The position numbers were made by a program, and so were the translations under genes. A model generated the notes under the pieces. The model saw only the letters and a list, made by a program, of their open reading frames with translations. It was not told the origin of the DNA and did not search any database. Shown piece after piece: positions 23,971 to 34,545 of a DNA stretch of 64,000 bases. The DNA is from Diphasiastrum complanatum. Taxonomy: Eukaryota > Streptophyta > Lycopodiopsida > Lycopodiales > Lycopodiaceae. Location: contig CM055112.1 in NCBI GenBank assembly GCA_029204225.1, positions 23,450,392-23,514,391 of the forward strand. Reading direction: 5' to 3'. Numbering within the stretch: the stretch's first letter is position 1; every line of letters starts with the position of its first letter.

Positions 23971-24126
23971 ATGTGTGAACAGTACAGATTTTGATCCACA
24001 AGAAGTTTGGGATCAAATCTCCTCACCAATTCCAGGATACCAACTCGCCCTTCCAATATAGCTTTTTGCACCAAAAACCTACTAAAATTGGATTAGTCCT
24101 AAGCACTGATCAATATCCTTGTACTT

Positions 24127-24139
24127 GGCTCTGATACCT
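24127..24139 (-). other. tRNA-iMet primer binding site, copia element 2
   Basis: The minus strand reads AGGTATCAGAGCC directly against the LTR end, the standard plant copia primer site with one base changed. Confidence 0.9.
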
Positions 24140-24829
24140 TGTTGAAAGTATGGTACTAAGGACCATAAATGGATCTTTGAATGATCCACAAGGTTGATTG
24201 TGTGCTTGTTGAACAATCTATCAGATACTAGTCAACAGAAAACAAGATCTAGTTTAGCAGCTTGATAGAAAACAAGTAAAGACAATCAGACCATTGATCA
24301 TAAACTGAAATCCGAGTTTCCACGTGTGAAAATCAGGTTGTAGTACGGCCTGTAGACAGAGTTTAAAGTGTGCCAAGGCTAAGTTTCATTGGAATCAATC
24401 ACAATCACCATACATAGAGAGAAAATCCGAGTTTCTCCTTGAGGTTCCAAATAGTTTCTATCTTTAGACTATGGAGAATGGAAATACATAGTGAAAGACA
24501 CTTTCTTTGCAAAGTTTAGGTGAAAATCCAGCATGTAATAAGGAAGTAGACTCAACTTTCTTGCCCTAAAGTGAAAACCCTAGCCTAGATCCAAGAGTCA
24601 TGTTTGGTAGGTGCATGGTAGGTACAAATCTCATCATAAATCAAGGTCTAGATCCTACAAAGTAGGAATCACTACCAAATGGACACAACCACTCCTCTGA
24701 CTCATGGTAACCTACATTAGGTGTGGATTGAAAGTGGCACTTTGGCCATTCAAGTGACTAACAAAAAATATTGACAAAATATACAGTATTCTACATGGCT
24801 AGATTTGCCAATGTAGTCAATTTTTCACA
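24140..24829 (-). repeat. 5' LTR of copia element 2 (690 bp)
   Basis: It shares ends and nearly all its sequence with the 3' LTR. Its length equals that of the solo LTR at 43,728-44,417. Confidence 0.92.
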
Positions 24830-24834
24830 ATTGG
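24830..24834. repeat. Target-site duplication ATTGG, right
   Basis: Pairs with 19,983-19,987. Confidence 0.9.
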
Positions 24835-25390
24835 AACGATCAAAAAGACATGAAAAAGGTGGATATGTGCCCGATGAATGGAAGGTAAACTTTTGTTTTG
24901 TTATTAGTTGATAGTTTGACTACATGTTTGAGTATTTTATGAATATTCTCGAAGCTGATGTTCATCCAAGGACGAAATGTGTTAAAGTACGAAATTCTTT
25001 AATTGATCTCTTGACAGGTTCGCCTACATTTATTATACATATATTTTCCATTTATCAAAATATTTTTATTTGAAAAATTTCGTACATGATGTTCTACACA
25101 GTGCTTAATTTATAAAATTTTATTTCAGTCGAATCGGACTACGTAATGGATGAATTTACCTATAGAGCTTTAGGAAGATCATGTCTTTTGAACAAATACA
25201 TTTTATATATATTGTTGATATTTCCAAAAAAGAAGAGTTCTTGGAAGCTTTTTACAATGAAATACTCAATTGTGATGGTCATTGCAAACAAATAGAAAAT
25301 AGAAATTCAAATCCAAATATTGACGAGAATTTAGATAAAGTTGTTGGCTTTTCGAAGAAGAGGCTAAGGCGCTTATGTAACACGTTGTAG
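24830..25390 (+). pseudogene. ParB-like host gene, 3' part after the copia insertion
   Basis: The frame interrupted by the copia element continues as LERSKRHEKGGYVPDEWK, ending at a good donor (AAG|GTAAAC). Further coding-like blocks are NILEADVHPRTKCVKVRNSL (about 24,950-25,010) and, after an acceptor-like TTTCAG at about 25,127, ESDYVMDEFTYRALGRSCLL. A frameshift then leads into EEFLEAFYNEILNCDGHCKQ and a final Lys/Arg-rich stretch to a TAG at 25,388. The alternation of coding-like blocks with AT-rich DNA carrying GT and AG borders suggests an intron-bearing nuclear gene. The product is unrecognised. Confidence 0.45.
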
Positions 25391-26606
25391 TACAAAGGAA
25401 TGCCTTTGATGAAGCTGAAGAGGAGGAAATCACATCTTTTGATGTTATGCAACAACTTGTAACACAAAAGGATGCCTTTAGTTTTAAATTAGAATGAAAA
25501 TGTCTTAGTGGATATTCCCAGAGGAACAAATGTTAATGAAAACAATGATGATGAGAATATTATAGGTAAATTTATAATGAAATGAAAGATTTCATAGTGT
25601 AGCTTTTCATATATGAGGATCTTATAGTATTATTTCATTTTTATATGAAATGCAAGCTTTCATATATTGTTTAAGCTTTCATATATGATAATCTTATAGT
25701 ATTGTTTTTCATTCTTTTACAGCTTTACTGATATTTTCAAATTTTTTTACACTTTTTAACATTTATTTAATGATGGTTGTTAAAGAGTTGAGTATATTAA
25801 AATTGAACATGTAAATTATGTCTATTTTGAACTTCATTCAGAACTACGTAATGATTTTTCAAATTTTTTTACACTTTTCAACATTTAATTAATGATGTTT
25901 GTTAAAGAGTTGAATATATTAAAATTGAGCATGTAATTTATGTCTATTTTGAACTTCATTCAGAACTATGTAAATTGGAGCTTGAAGACTTTCCAATTTG
26001 AATTAGGTTTGAGTTGAGTCTATTGAATTTTTTGTAAATTATGGTCAGCATCAAATTAATTCAAAGTGTCATTCGAGTTGAGAGATATTACAAATTATGG
26101 TAAATGAAGTCTTCTCGAGTTGAAGCTACTATTCAGTTAAAAAGGAGATATTGCTAAATATGGAAGAGGGGAGATCAACATAGAGGTATACATTTTTAAG
26201 CTTTAATAAATTGGATTTATTCTCTCTAAGTACTAAGAAGTTCTTTTATGTACTTTTTTTCTACCAAAGAGCTCGTGGTTTATAATGATAATTTTCTTCC
26301 AAATTATCTTCCAATTATTTTTTTTCTCAGAGGTTCTTATTTACTCAAAGATGGATATTCAAATAAATAAGTAGTTGATTTCAATTTTTAATATATTTGT
26401 TGTTTGTTTGCTAGTTGTCGATTATATTGAATATGAAGATTAAATATCAAAAAAATACAATTATTTGTGACGTATTGTCGATATAAGCTTTTCAACCTTA
26501 TATGATACATTTGTCCAAACTTTAATTATTTCCTATGTTGTTTTGAGTTTAATTTCAAATTTATATGTTTGTGTTTTCTCTGACAACAATTTCAAAAGTT
26601 CAAGAT
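25391..26606. other. AT-rich intergenic or intronic DNA
   Basis: No gene is supported. A 122-bp tandem duplication lies inside (see the next entry). Confidence 0.5.
25734..25974. repeat. Tandem duplication, 122-bp unit, two copies
   Basis: The unit from TTTTCAAATTTTTTTACAC to TTCATTCAGAACTA occurs twice head to tail, beginning at 25,734 and 25,856, with a few substitutions. Confidence 0.9.
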
Positions 26607-27959
26607 CGACTTGCAAATATGGATGATATTAAATATGAAGCCATAACTGCACCTAACAAGGTTCAAAATATCCCAAAAGATCATCGAGGCTTGGAAAATG
26701 ATGATCAGTTTATGGAAGACAACGCTCAAACTTGTAGAAATATTCCATTTCAAATATATAAGGATATGTTTGATGTAGACCAAAACACAAGTGTACGTCT
26801 GGAGTGTGAAGATTCAAATGTTTAACCTACGGATTTCAATTTCAGTGGACTATACCTTTGTTAATTCTAGCTCTACTTTGGAAATGGAAACAGAAGCAGT
26901 TTCTGTTGGTTGCTCAAGTTATCCATATGCTCAATGTGATTATGCTCTTCATTATTTGAATAAAAAAATACAGGAGACTTTGAATTCTAGCTTTGAAAAA
27001 GCTAAAAGTGGATCTTGTTACAAATATAAACCACCTAAAGGAAAGATAACACATCATCCCTATGCATATTCAAAAACTAATGTAGAGGTTCAATTTTTTT
27101 TTGGATGATATGGATTGTAAATCTTTGGTATCTTTATAGAATAAAATGCTGTGAATTTTTTTTAGATCTGTATGAAATTTCTTCTTATCGTAAATATTAA
27201 TATTTCAATTATTGAGGTATAAAAATTACTATAAGTTTGGAAGTATATTCTAGTAAGTCACACATGATTTTTTAGTAATGTGAACTTTTTGGTATTGCAG
27301 GATTGGAACTATCAATGTGTTATCGTCCTATGGAATACGTAATTCTTAACTTGAATGGATTGCTTATGAAAGGATGGAAAGAAAAACCATGTGGTGCATA
27401 TATCATGTATGGAGATAAATGCATTCAATTGCAAAAAGGAGCAATTACATTTTTTAACAAAATGTTTTGAAATTTCAAAGTTGGAATATGGAGTTGTATG
27501 ACAATGCATAATATCCAACAATATCTTGATGTGTTAAATATAACTGGACGACGACAATATAGCTTTCACATTATCTGGGATCAAACAAAATGTTACAATG
27601 AGACCAAGTACAGAATGCCTGTTAAACGACAAATTCGAGCGTTTTTCAAGCCATTGTCGTATCCTTGGAACAAGTGTTGTGAAATGTTACCAATCAATAC
27701 TTTATTGATTGATGATGCACCTTACAAAGCTTGCATGAATCCACCCGACAATGGGATTTTTCTTGATTCTTTTTATGGCTCTTCTAAAGATGACTTTTTG
27801 AATACAGTTTTTTGGCCATATCTGCTACATGTCAAAGATTTCCCAAATTTTCCATATTACATCGAACGAAATCGATTGGGCCAAGAACTGTTGAAGGAAG
27901 CAATAGATTTTAAACATTTGACTGAACATAGTTATTCTTTATTCCACCTTATAGGCTAG
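26607..27959 (+). pseudogene. FCP1/HAD-type phosphatase-like gene remnant
   Basis: The last exon (from about 27,301, after the acceptor TATTGCAG) encodes an FCP1-homology domain of the plant HAD-like family. Motif I reads VILNLNGLL at about 27,339-27,365, where that family normally has LDLNGLL, so the nucleophilic Asp is replaced by Asn. Motif II is GIWSCMT, a WDQTKCYNE block follows, and motif IV is LLIDDAPYKACMNPP near 27,700. A TGA at 27,468-27,470 interrupts the domain. Upstream coding-like blocks are YEAITAPNKVQNIP (26,640) and the Cys/Tyr-rich CSSYPYAQCDYALHYLNKKI (about 26,915), linked by a frameshift. Family members act on phosphoproteins. This copy is probably dead both by the stop and by loss of the catalytic Asp. 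Confidence 0.65.
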
Positions 27960-28689
27960 CAATTGCTCCTTTGATCATATCCACATCAAGAACTATTGTT
28001 TCAAAAGATGCACCATCTAAATTGGCAGAATATATGGAGACAATAGAGAATGTGAATGATCATCAAAAAGACCTTTCATGTGAATATCACAAAATGAAAA
28101 AAGAGAGTAGAGGAGATGAGTTTTAGTAGACTTGTCGACTTGTTTCCTTCAAACACTGTATTCAAACTTGAGTGAACAAGAAATGCAATTTTTGTTAGAT
28201 GCTCTCTTAAGTAACATATCATATGTGATAGTGGATACTCAGTTTGATTCTTGGTTGTTATTAATAAGTTGATAACATGCACAATTCAATGAATAGTTTT
28301 GGTTATCATGTTGTTAATTTCTGTCTTTCAAATTGTTGATACGTATATTGTAATAGCAAATTTCTTGGCATGGTTGTACTCTTTCATTACCTTAAAATAT
28401 TATGTGCACTTATGCAAGAAATATTTGTTATTAAAATGGATAAAAACAATTGAGCAACCTATTAGTGATATATATAATAGCTATGACATGGTGGTTTTGT
28501 CTTCTCAATATTTCATGTTATCACACACTTGCAATTTATGAAATTACTTAATTCATCTAAGATATTGACTCTTATAATTTGGTGCCAACTCAAAAATAAT
28601 CCAAGATCATGTGATAACTATATACAAAACTGAAATCCATTGTCATGACACACTTGTCCAACTAGAAGTCCAATAATCAATTTGCAGCT
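27960..28689. other. No gene supported
   Basis: The first 150 bases may be the decayed tail of the phosphatase-like gene (a frame with KLAEYMETIENVNDHQK), followed by AT-rich DNA without features I can support. Confidence 0.4.
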
Positions 28690-28870
28690 TTTCGACATAA
28701 ACCGAATAATGATGGATAGAAAATAACTTGTGACACCAACTTGGAGATCATTGTGCATATAACCATGCAGCTCACCTAATCACTCGCCAAAGTATCAATT
28801 GTCACTACTTGAGTAACCATCTCCCTGCTGGCTCACAACCTCATGCATGTTGGATTCACATCACTGTTGG
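28690..28870 (-). mobile_element. Fragment of the non-coding LTR element, minus orientation
   Basis: The stretch around CACTCGCCAAAGTATCAATTG matches the interior of the copy at 41,885-42,030 in the same orientation, with several substitutions. Confidence 0.7.
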
Positions 28871-29445
28871 AAATTAAGCCCACAGTTGTCTCCTTGGTAA
28901 ATGACTAATTTCTATTTCATGATTCTTCCTGCACGTTTATTGATCATTGATCTAGGGTCAGGTGAAACCAACTTTGGTTCTACGTCTGCTCATCTGATAC
29001 CTACATGAATCATAAACTTAGACAACCAAATTATTTGAAGAATATCTACAACGGGCTTTCGGTTGATCTCCAGCAAAGGATACAATCCTATCATAATTTC
29101 AATTTCAAATGTTAAGTTCAATAATTTGAAGTCATTGAAGACTTGGCCATCTTTAAGGACTTCCACGAAATTAGCATTAAGAACAAGTCTACAGATATAC
29201 ATTACTTTCGTGACAGTTTGCAAAAATACTCTAGCTGTCGTGACAGTCTACAGAAATGAGCTATGTTTGTGACAACTTCGTCTTTTTGCATTTCCCTGAA
29301 ATGCGAAACTAGCATAGTTCAACAGTTTAAATTATTTTGCAACAGCTTCGCCTTCTTCAAATTTCCCCGAAATGCGACACTTAGGCACAGTTCAAAGTTC
29401 AACCGTTTTAGGGCACCTTCGGATTTTTCTCAAAATGCGCTTGTT
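28871..29445. other. Unassigned DNA with an imperfect tandem duplication
   Basis: No gene is supported. About 70 bases around the words GACAACTTCGTC and GCAACAGCTTCGCC (29,268-29,420) form a loose two-copy repeat containing CCCTGAAATGCGA and CCCCGAAATGCGA. Confidence 0.4.
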
Positions 29446-29650
29446 TGATTAGATCCAGTTGGAGTCTAGTTGCACTACAAGTGAACAGATTCTTGGGGAG
29501 CTATCAGCGGATAATGGATACTTGGTGATTAGATGGTACAGGGTATTAGTATAAGTACAATTTTCTCTTTGTAATCAATAACTTTTGATATGCCATATTT
29601 GAGAAGTGATTTATTGATGTGATCTATATATTTCACTAGATCCTATTGAA
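29446..29650 (+). mobile_element. Rearranged fragment of the non-coding LTR element, plus orientation
   Basis: About 100 bases starting TTAGATCCAGTTGGAGTC match the interior of the + copy near 10,800. They are joined directly to an LTR-end-like segment (TTTGTAATCAATAACTTTTG to CACTAGATCCTATT) that matches 8310-8420. The join skips the rest of the element, so this is a deleted derivative. Confidence 0.7.
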
Positions 29651-29951
29651 AATTTAACTCTAGTACCAATTGAGGGCCAATAAAATCCACGATAGAATTG
29701 ATGTCTGTCAATTGGTTTTTTTTGATAATTTTGATGATTAAATCATAGAAAACTTAAAGTTTTACTGTGAATCAGGGCCAGCCATCTGTCTATAGCCAAA
29801 TCGTTATGGGACACTATGAATCCCAACAATTAAGGGCACATTTGTTGGACATAATTTCTTCTTAAGCAATGTATGCTTCTGATTGGTTTTTTCCTTGGAA
29901 AAACATAAAATAGGATGGTTTTTCTCATCTATTTCCAAATGTAAACATTGT

Positions 29952-31490
29952 TTAGTTAATCATTCTTTGTGCATCTAAGAAGGCTGCTATCTTGAAAATA
30001 ATTAGGTGATGGTCACGTTCATGTTTCCACATTGTTAATTCAATGATTTTTTGAGTATGTGTATCTTTGGGCTTAAAATTTTATTATTCTTAGAAAGACA
30101 AATCTTTAAAAAGTTTTAGGGGTAAGGCATAACCAAGGTTATGAGCTACTAGCCCATAGTTAAACTATCTATCATTTACTTTAAGCCACAATTTGAATAA
30201 ATCCCTATCAAGTCTAAACCCTCTTCTCTTTTCTCATCTACTGCTGCTATTACTCACCATCCTCAATCTCTTTTCTTTGTTTGCGTTGTGTTTGAACTGT
30301 TTGCAAGTTGGATGAGGAGATGATGGATTGAGTTGTGAATCCTAAAACATGAATACTCTGATATTTGGTCGTGATACCATGAATATTGATCGTGAAATTG
30401 TGAACACTGGTCATGAAATTGTGAATACTCATCGTGAAACTATGAATACTGATCGTGAACTATGAATACTGATCGTGAAACAATACTTTGATTGTGATAT
30501 ATTTAATAATGCAATTCTTAATAAAAATTTTGATTTGTATAAATACTGAAATTGTGAATATTCAATCGTAAATAATACATCGTGATTTGTTTTTATATCG
30601 AATGTGAATTTACAAGAGTAACCACAAATATGATGATTTGATACTCATTGATTTCATGATTTGATATAATTAATGAAATTCACATTCGATATAAAAACAA
30701 AAATTTTATCGTAAATATTTATGAGAGTAACCACAAATATGATGATTCAGTACTCACTAATTTCATGATTTGGTATAATTAATGCAATTCACATTCGATA
30801 TAAAAACAAATCACGATTTATTATTTACGATTGAATATTCACAATTTTAGTATTTAGATAAATCGAAATTTTTTATTCACAATTGCACTATCAAATATAT
30901 CACAATCAAAATAACTAGAGTTTCACGATCAGTATTCACAGTTTCACGATTAGTATTGATAGTTTCATGATGAGTACTCACAATTTCATGATTAGTTTTC
31001 ACAGTTTCACAATCTATATTCACAGTATCACGACCAAAGTTCAAAGTATTCACGTTTTAGTATTCACAGCTCAATACATCAACTCTTCATCAAACCTGCA
31101 AAAAATTCAAACACAACGCAAACCAAGAAAAGAGATTGAGGATGGTGAGTGATAGCAACAGTATATGAGAAAAGAGAAGAAGTTTAGACTTGACAGAGAT
31201 TTAATCAAATTGCGGCTTAAAGTAAATGATAGATAGTTTAATTGGCTAGTAGCTCATAATCTTGGTTATGTATTATCCCTAAAACGTTTCAAAGATTTTT
31301 CTTTCTAAGAATCTATCAAATCATTTCATTAATGCTACAACTAATAATGTAAAATAAAATAAAATTTTAAGCCCAAAGATACACATATTCAACAGTCATT
31401 GAATTAACAATGTGGAAACATGAACATGAATATCACCTAATTGTTCTCAAGATAGCAATGTTCTTAGATGCACAAAGAACGATTAACTAA
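29952..31490. repeat. 1.5-kb imperfect palindrome (foldback-like)
   Basis: The outer ends read TTAGTTAATCATTCTTTGTG and, inverted, CACAAAGAACGATTAACTAA. Long stretches of the left arm reappear inverted in the right arm, including AAGCCACAATTTG against CAAATTGCGGCTT and the block around CCATCCTCAATCTCTTTTC. Each arm contains several tandem 20-bp units of the GTGAATACTGATCGTGAAAC type. The centre holds two copies of a 109-bp direct repeat bordered by TTTTATATCGAATGTGAATT and its inverse. No protein-coding sequence is supported. A non-autonomous foldback or long-TIR DNA transposon is the likeliest explanation; a target duplication could not be identified. Confidence 0.8.
30590..30809. repeat. 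Nested 109-bp direct repeat at the palindrome centre
   Basis: The block starting AGAGTAACCACAAATATGATG and ending TTCACATTCGATATAAAAAC occurs at about 30,615-30,699 and again at 30,724-30,809. Confidence 0.75.
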
Positions 31491-31628
31491 TCAATAAGCT
31501 AACAAGTAGCTAAAAAAACTTGTTAATCTGCCATGTATTTATGCACGCAATTTATGTAGCACCCTACACCACGGAAAATGGAAAATTTTATTTTTCTGAG
31601 AAACTCAACCTGTAGAGTTTGGTTTAAA

Positions 31629-32045
31629 CTAAAGAGATCGGAAAGGCTTGCAGACTTTCCAGACATTGCTAGAATGCAGAAAGGCAACAACCACCTCATA
31701 CTCCAAATTCTTCGATGCACCAGGTGTGTTGTTGTTGCACACTCACAACATGGTCGTAGTAGAATCTTTTGAAATCGGCCACCAGCCTATGGCATCTCCG
31801 AGCTCTTTCTCCATCAAACCGCGAGGTGACCCGCCGGGCTCCGTGAATGAAGCTGCTCTGAGGCTCCAACAAAAGGCAAGGATCAAAAGGAGCAGGAATC
31901 CTGAAAACACACGCAGATTGGAGGGCAATGCGAGAACGTGATTGAGCAGCTGAAGAAGATGAGGACGAGGACGAAGGGGAGGAGATGGGTGAGAGGAGAT
32001 GATGGCGATGGTGAGAAAGAAAGCGATGATGTCATTTATACTCAT
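31629..32045 (-). CDS. Possible small two-exon gene, membrane-anchored product
   Basis: Exon 1 (32,045-31,747) opens with an ATG. A 78-base intron (31,746-31,669) has a consensus donor GTGAGT and a pyrimidine-rich acceptor TTTCTGCATTCTAG. Exon 2 (31,668-31,629) ends in TAG. The spliced length, 339 bases, is an exact multiple of three and gives 112 residues. The product has a Pro-rich N-terminal region, one strongly hydrophobic segment (residues about 47-63, with FLLLLILAF), then a short polar tail. The stretch is richer in G and C than its surroundings and faces the F-box gene head to head with about 430 bases between them. I do not recognise the protein. It could be a chance frame, but clean splice signals with frame agreement argue mildly for a gene. 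Confidence 0.35.
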
Positions 32046-32312
32046 TCAATTAAAAAAGCTTTTGCTTTTATGCCCCATTCATTCTTTGCATAACTTCGTA
32101 GTGCCATCAAATGCATGTTCTTTTATCCCTCAACAAAGGTTTTAGCTTTAAAATTTTAAATCATCATCACATAATATACTTTAACCTTAACCATTTTACA
32201 AACTCCATTGACAGAACTCAACACATAATAGTAATGCCTTTGCAATGCAAAAACAAGGCATCAATTAGGAACTTGCAATGGCAACGATTACGCTAAATAG
32301 ACGATTGATATG

Positions 32313-32352
<40 letters not shown>

Positions 32353-32472
32353 GAGAGATTTTGAGCGAGTGAGTGAGTGAGTAAGTACACGATTTATATG
32401 CCAAGCGTTCCATTGCCTCAAGGTAAGCCAAAAGGAACGAGAGAAAGAGAGAGCGAGAGCGAGCGACCGGCG
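32046..32472. promoter_or_regulatory. Intergenic and 5' leader region of the F-box gene with GA tract
   Basis: This region separates the F-box gene from the divergent small frame. A GA run (32,313-32,350) and GAGT repeats lie about 100-160 bases before the chosen start. GA-rich leaders are common in plant promoters and 5' UTRs and can recruit GAGA-binding factors; that role is inference. Confidence 0.4.
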
Positions 32473-33825
32473 ATGGCGATGGAAGTAGAAGCACAGGACT
32501 TTCAGGATGTTGTGAATCATAGTTGGCATCATGCACTGCTTCCTCCGCCTTCGGCTCCGCCTTCGGATGACGTGCCTGATCCCAGACCACCTCGGCTTCC
32601 TCAGCTTTTGCACTTATCTGATTTGCCTGCTTATGCGCTAGAGAAAATCTTTCAGTGTCTAGATTTTACGAGCTTGCTGCGAGCATGTGCTGTATGTGCT
32701 GCTTGGAGAAGCTTCGTGCGTTCGGATTATTTTCGCCGGCATATATCCATTGCTTGCCCTCCCACGCGGCCTTGGTTTGTCCTTTGCGAACTGTATGAAG
32801 TTATCCGTGACTGCCATCCAATATACATAGCTCATGCTGATCAATGGAGTAAAATCTATCTTCCGACAATCAGGAACTCGGAAATGCCATGGATTACGAA
32901 CTTAATCTCTTCTGCTGGTGGGCTTGTATGTTGTCCAGTTTTTGACGAGCCCATTAACATAGAGGTATGCAATTTATTCACCGGAGACAGTAGAAAGCTG
33001 CCGTTGGATCCAGTGGAATGGAGGATGGAAGATTTATACCAGGTCAACCTTCGGATGGTTGATATAAACGTCGGTCACTATCAAGTTATTATTGTCAGCG
33101 CCTTCGAATTATCAGAGGGAGAAGTAGGTAGAGGATGCTTAAAGGTAGATTTGTATGACAATAAGAAGGGCGCGTGGATCGAAGGCTGCAAAATTTTGAT
33201 CATGGATATGGTTCTCGGATATGCTTACGGAGACAGAGAAAACGAAGGAGTCTGTAACGTCGATACTCTGTACGTCTTGGTGAACGTCTTGGTGAATACT
33301 ACTGTCGCTGAACACGATAATGACCGGGAAGAAAAAGACCTAATATATGCATTTAATCTTAAGAGCAAGGTAAACTTTGAGAGTATCATTGAGATTCCAA
33401 CACATTATAACCATCCCAGCCTCCATGTTTGGAATGAGAAACTGGTGCTCGTAGCAATCGAACAATTAACAATGATCAAGGTTTGGGTATTGGTGGATAA
33501 TCCAAGCTACCGGTGGGAGCAGATCACAAACATGCCCTCGTGCCTCTGCCGGGAATTTTGGTGGTGGACCGACTCCCCTGAACAGGAAGACCCTTTTTTT
33601 CAAAAGTTGATAGTGCGTTCTTATCACACCTCTGCACAAGGAACTTCAATCTACTTCGTTAGCAGGATGACCTCGAATGGAAAACAGGTAGCGTTACTTG
33701 AACTGACAACTGAAGGAAAACGATGGCGCATGTTACCGGAAACCCAAACGACCTTGGTTCCACGAAACTTTATAATAGCACCTTACGGTTTTTGCTTTGA
33801 ACCCCGACTAGATTGCGTTCCATAA
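32473..33825 (+). CDS. F-box protein, single exon, intact
   Basis: This 450-residue frame is complete. An F-box lies at residues about 50-88: LSDLPAYALEKIFQCLDF, then SLLRACAVCAAWRSF, with the conserved Leu-Pro, hydrophobic helix and final Trp-Arg. F-box proteins bind Skp1 and select substrates for SCF ubiquitin ligases. The rest has alternating beta-like stretches and several aromatic-rich patches (for example WWWTDSPEQ and RWEQITNMPS), consistent with a degenerate kelch or F-box-associated C-terminal domain, as in other plant F-box proteins of this length. The start is chosen at GCGATGGCG because its context is good and the sequence before it is GA-repeat derived. An in-frame ATG at 32,398 in poor context would add 25 residues. 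No transposon lies within it and no frame defect is visible, unlike nearly all its neighbours. Confidence 0.85.
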   Translation: MAMEVEAQDFQDVVNHSWHHALLPPPSAPPSDDVPDPRPPRLPQLLHLSDLPAYALEKIFQCLDFTSLLRACAVCAAWRSFVRSDYFRRHISIACPPTRPWFVLCELYEVIRDCHPIYIAHADQWSKIYLPTIRNSEMPWITNLISSAGGLVCCPVFDEPINIEVCNLFTGDSRKLPLDPVEWRMEDLYQVNLRMVDINVGHYQVIIVSAFELSEGEVGRGCLKVDLYDNKKGAWIEGCKILIMDMVLGYAYGDRENEGVCNVDTLYVLVNVLVNTTVAEHDNDREEKDLIYAFNLKSKVNFESIIEIPTHYNHPSLHVWNEKLVLVAIEQLTMIKVWVLVDNPSYRWEQITNMPSCLCREFWWWTDSPEQEDPFFQKLIVRSYHTSAQGTSIYFVSRMTSNGKQVALLELTTEGKRWRMLPETQTTLVPRNFIIAPYGFCFEPRLDCVP

Positions 33826-33929
33826 AAATTCTCAGTGTGTACAAACGATAGTGTTTCATGATCACTTAAGAAGCAGATGAACTAGCTAGAGTTTGTTGTT
33901 AGTAGGTAGTAGGTATGCTTTTGTTTGTG

Positions 33930-33961
<32 letters not shown>

Positions 33962-34545
33962 AGTGTGTGCGTGCGTGTGTATGTGTATGTGTGTGAATCA
34001 TCAAAACACTTGGAGTGGTTTTACCCAAATGATGGAAATCATAATGTCATGACTCATAACTTTGGTCCTTTAATCAAGTCCACATTCAGACTAGCTCGCT
34101 ACACATCCATGATTAATTTTGATTTTTGGCAAGCAAGATATCTTATAATTGTCACCTCTTTATTGGCTATCATGATAATGCATGGTTTCAAGGCCTTGAT
34201 TTGCATTTATTTCTTTCTTGTTGATAATTTTTTTCTTGAAATATAAAAATAGAGGTTTCCGTTTTATTACATTTATGAGCATCTTCCCATTTTTTATTGA
34301 AAAACAAACTCCTAATGAAGAAGAAGTCCATGGCATTTGAGATGAGCATTTTGTGCTATTAAGTTGATGCTAATATGCAAATATGTTGGCCTTCATACTC
34401 CTTTTGATCAATGTGGGATCAAAAGACAGTTCACGCAAGCTCATACTCATGAACTTAATGGAGTAGTTAATCAGCTCAAGAATCATCTAATTGTGAAGAG
34501 CGCCAAATCAATGCTTGTTGAGATGAAACTACCAAAGGGCTTTTA
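33826..34545. other. Downstream of the F-box gene, GT microsatellite, no gene
   Basis: GT and related dinucleotide runs occupy about 33,924-33,998. The remainder is AT-rich with no supported gene. The next feature is the truncated left end of copia element 3. Confidence 0.6.

Larger units (their letters stand above)
19988..24829 (-). mobile_element. Ty1/copia element 2, complete with both LTRs
   Basis: The element is 4,842 bp, lies on the minus strand and is flanked by ATTGG duplications. On its coding strand it runs from LTR TGTGAAAAATTG, through primer site, gag remnant, protease, integrase, RT, RNase H and purine tract GAGAAGGAG, to the second LTR ending CTTTCAACA. It is inserted in the ParB-like gene: removing it together with one ATTGG restores a continuous frame across the site (QWEAL-ERSKRHEKGG). 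The LTRs differ at roughly one base in fifteen over the first 240 aligned bases, counted by eye, so the insertion is not recent. Confidence 0.93.

Noticed and set aside
31648-31941. 97-residue + strand frame opposite the small two-exon gene
   Set aside because: It is the antisense shadow of the G/C-richer minus-strand exon, which has better splice and start signals.
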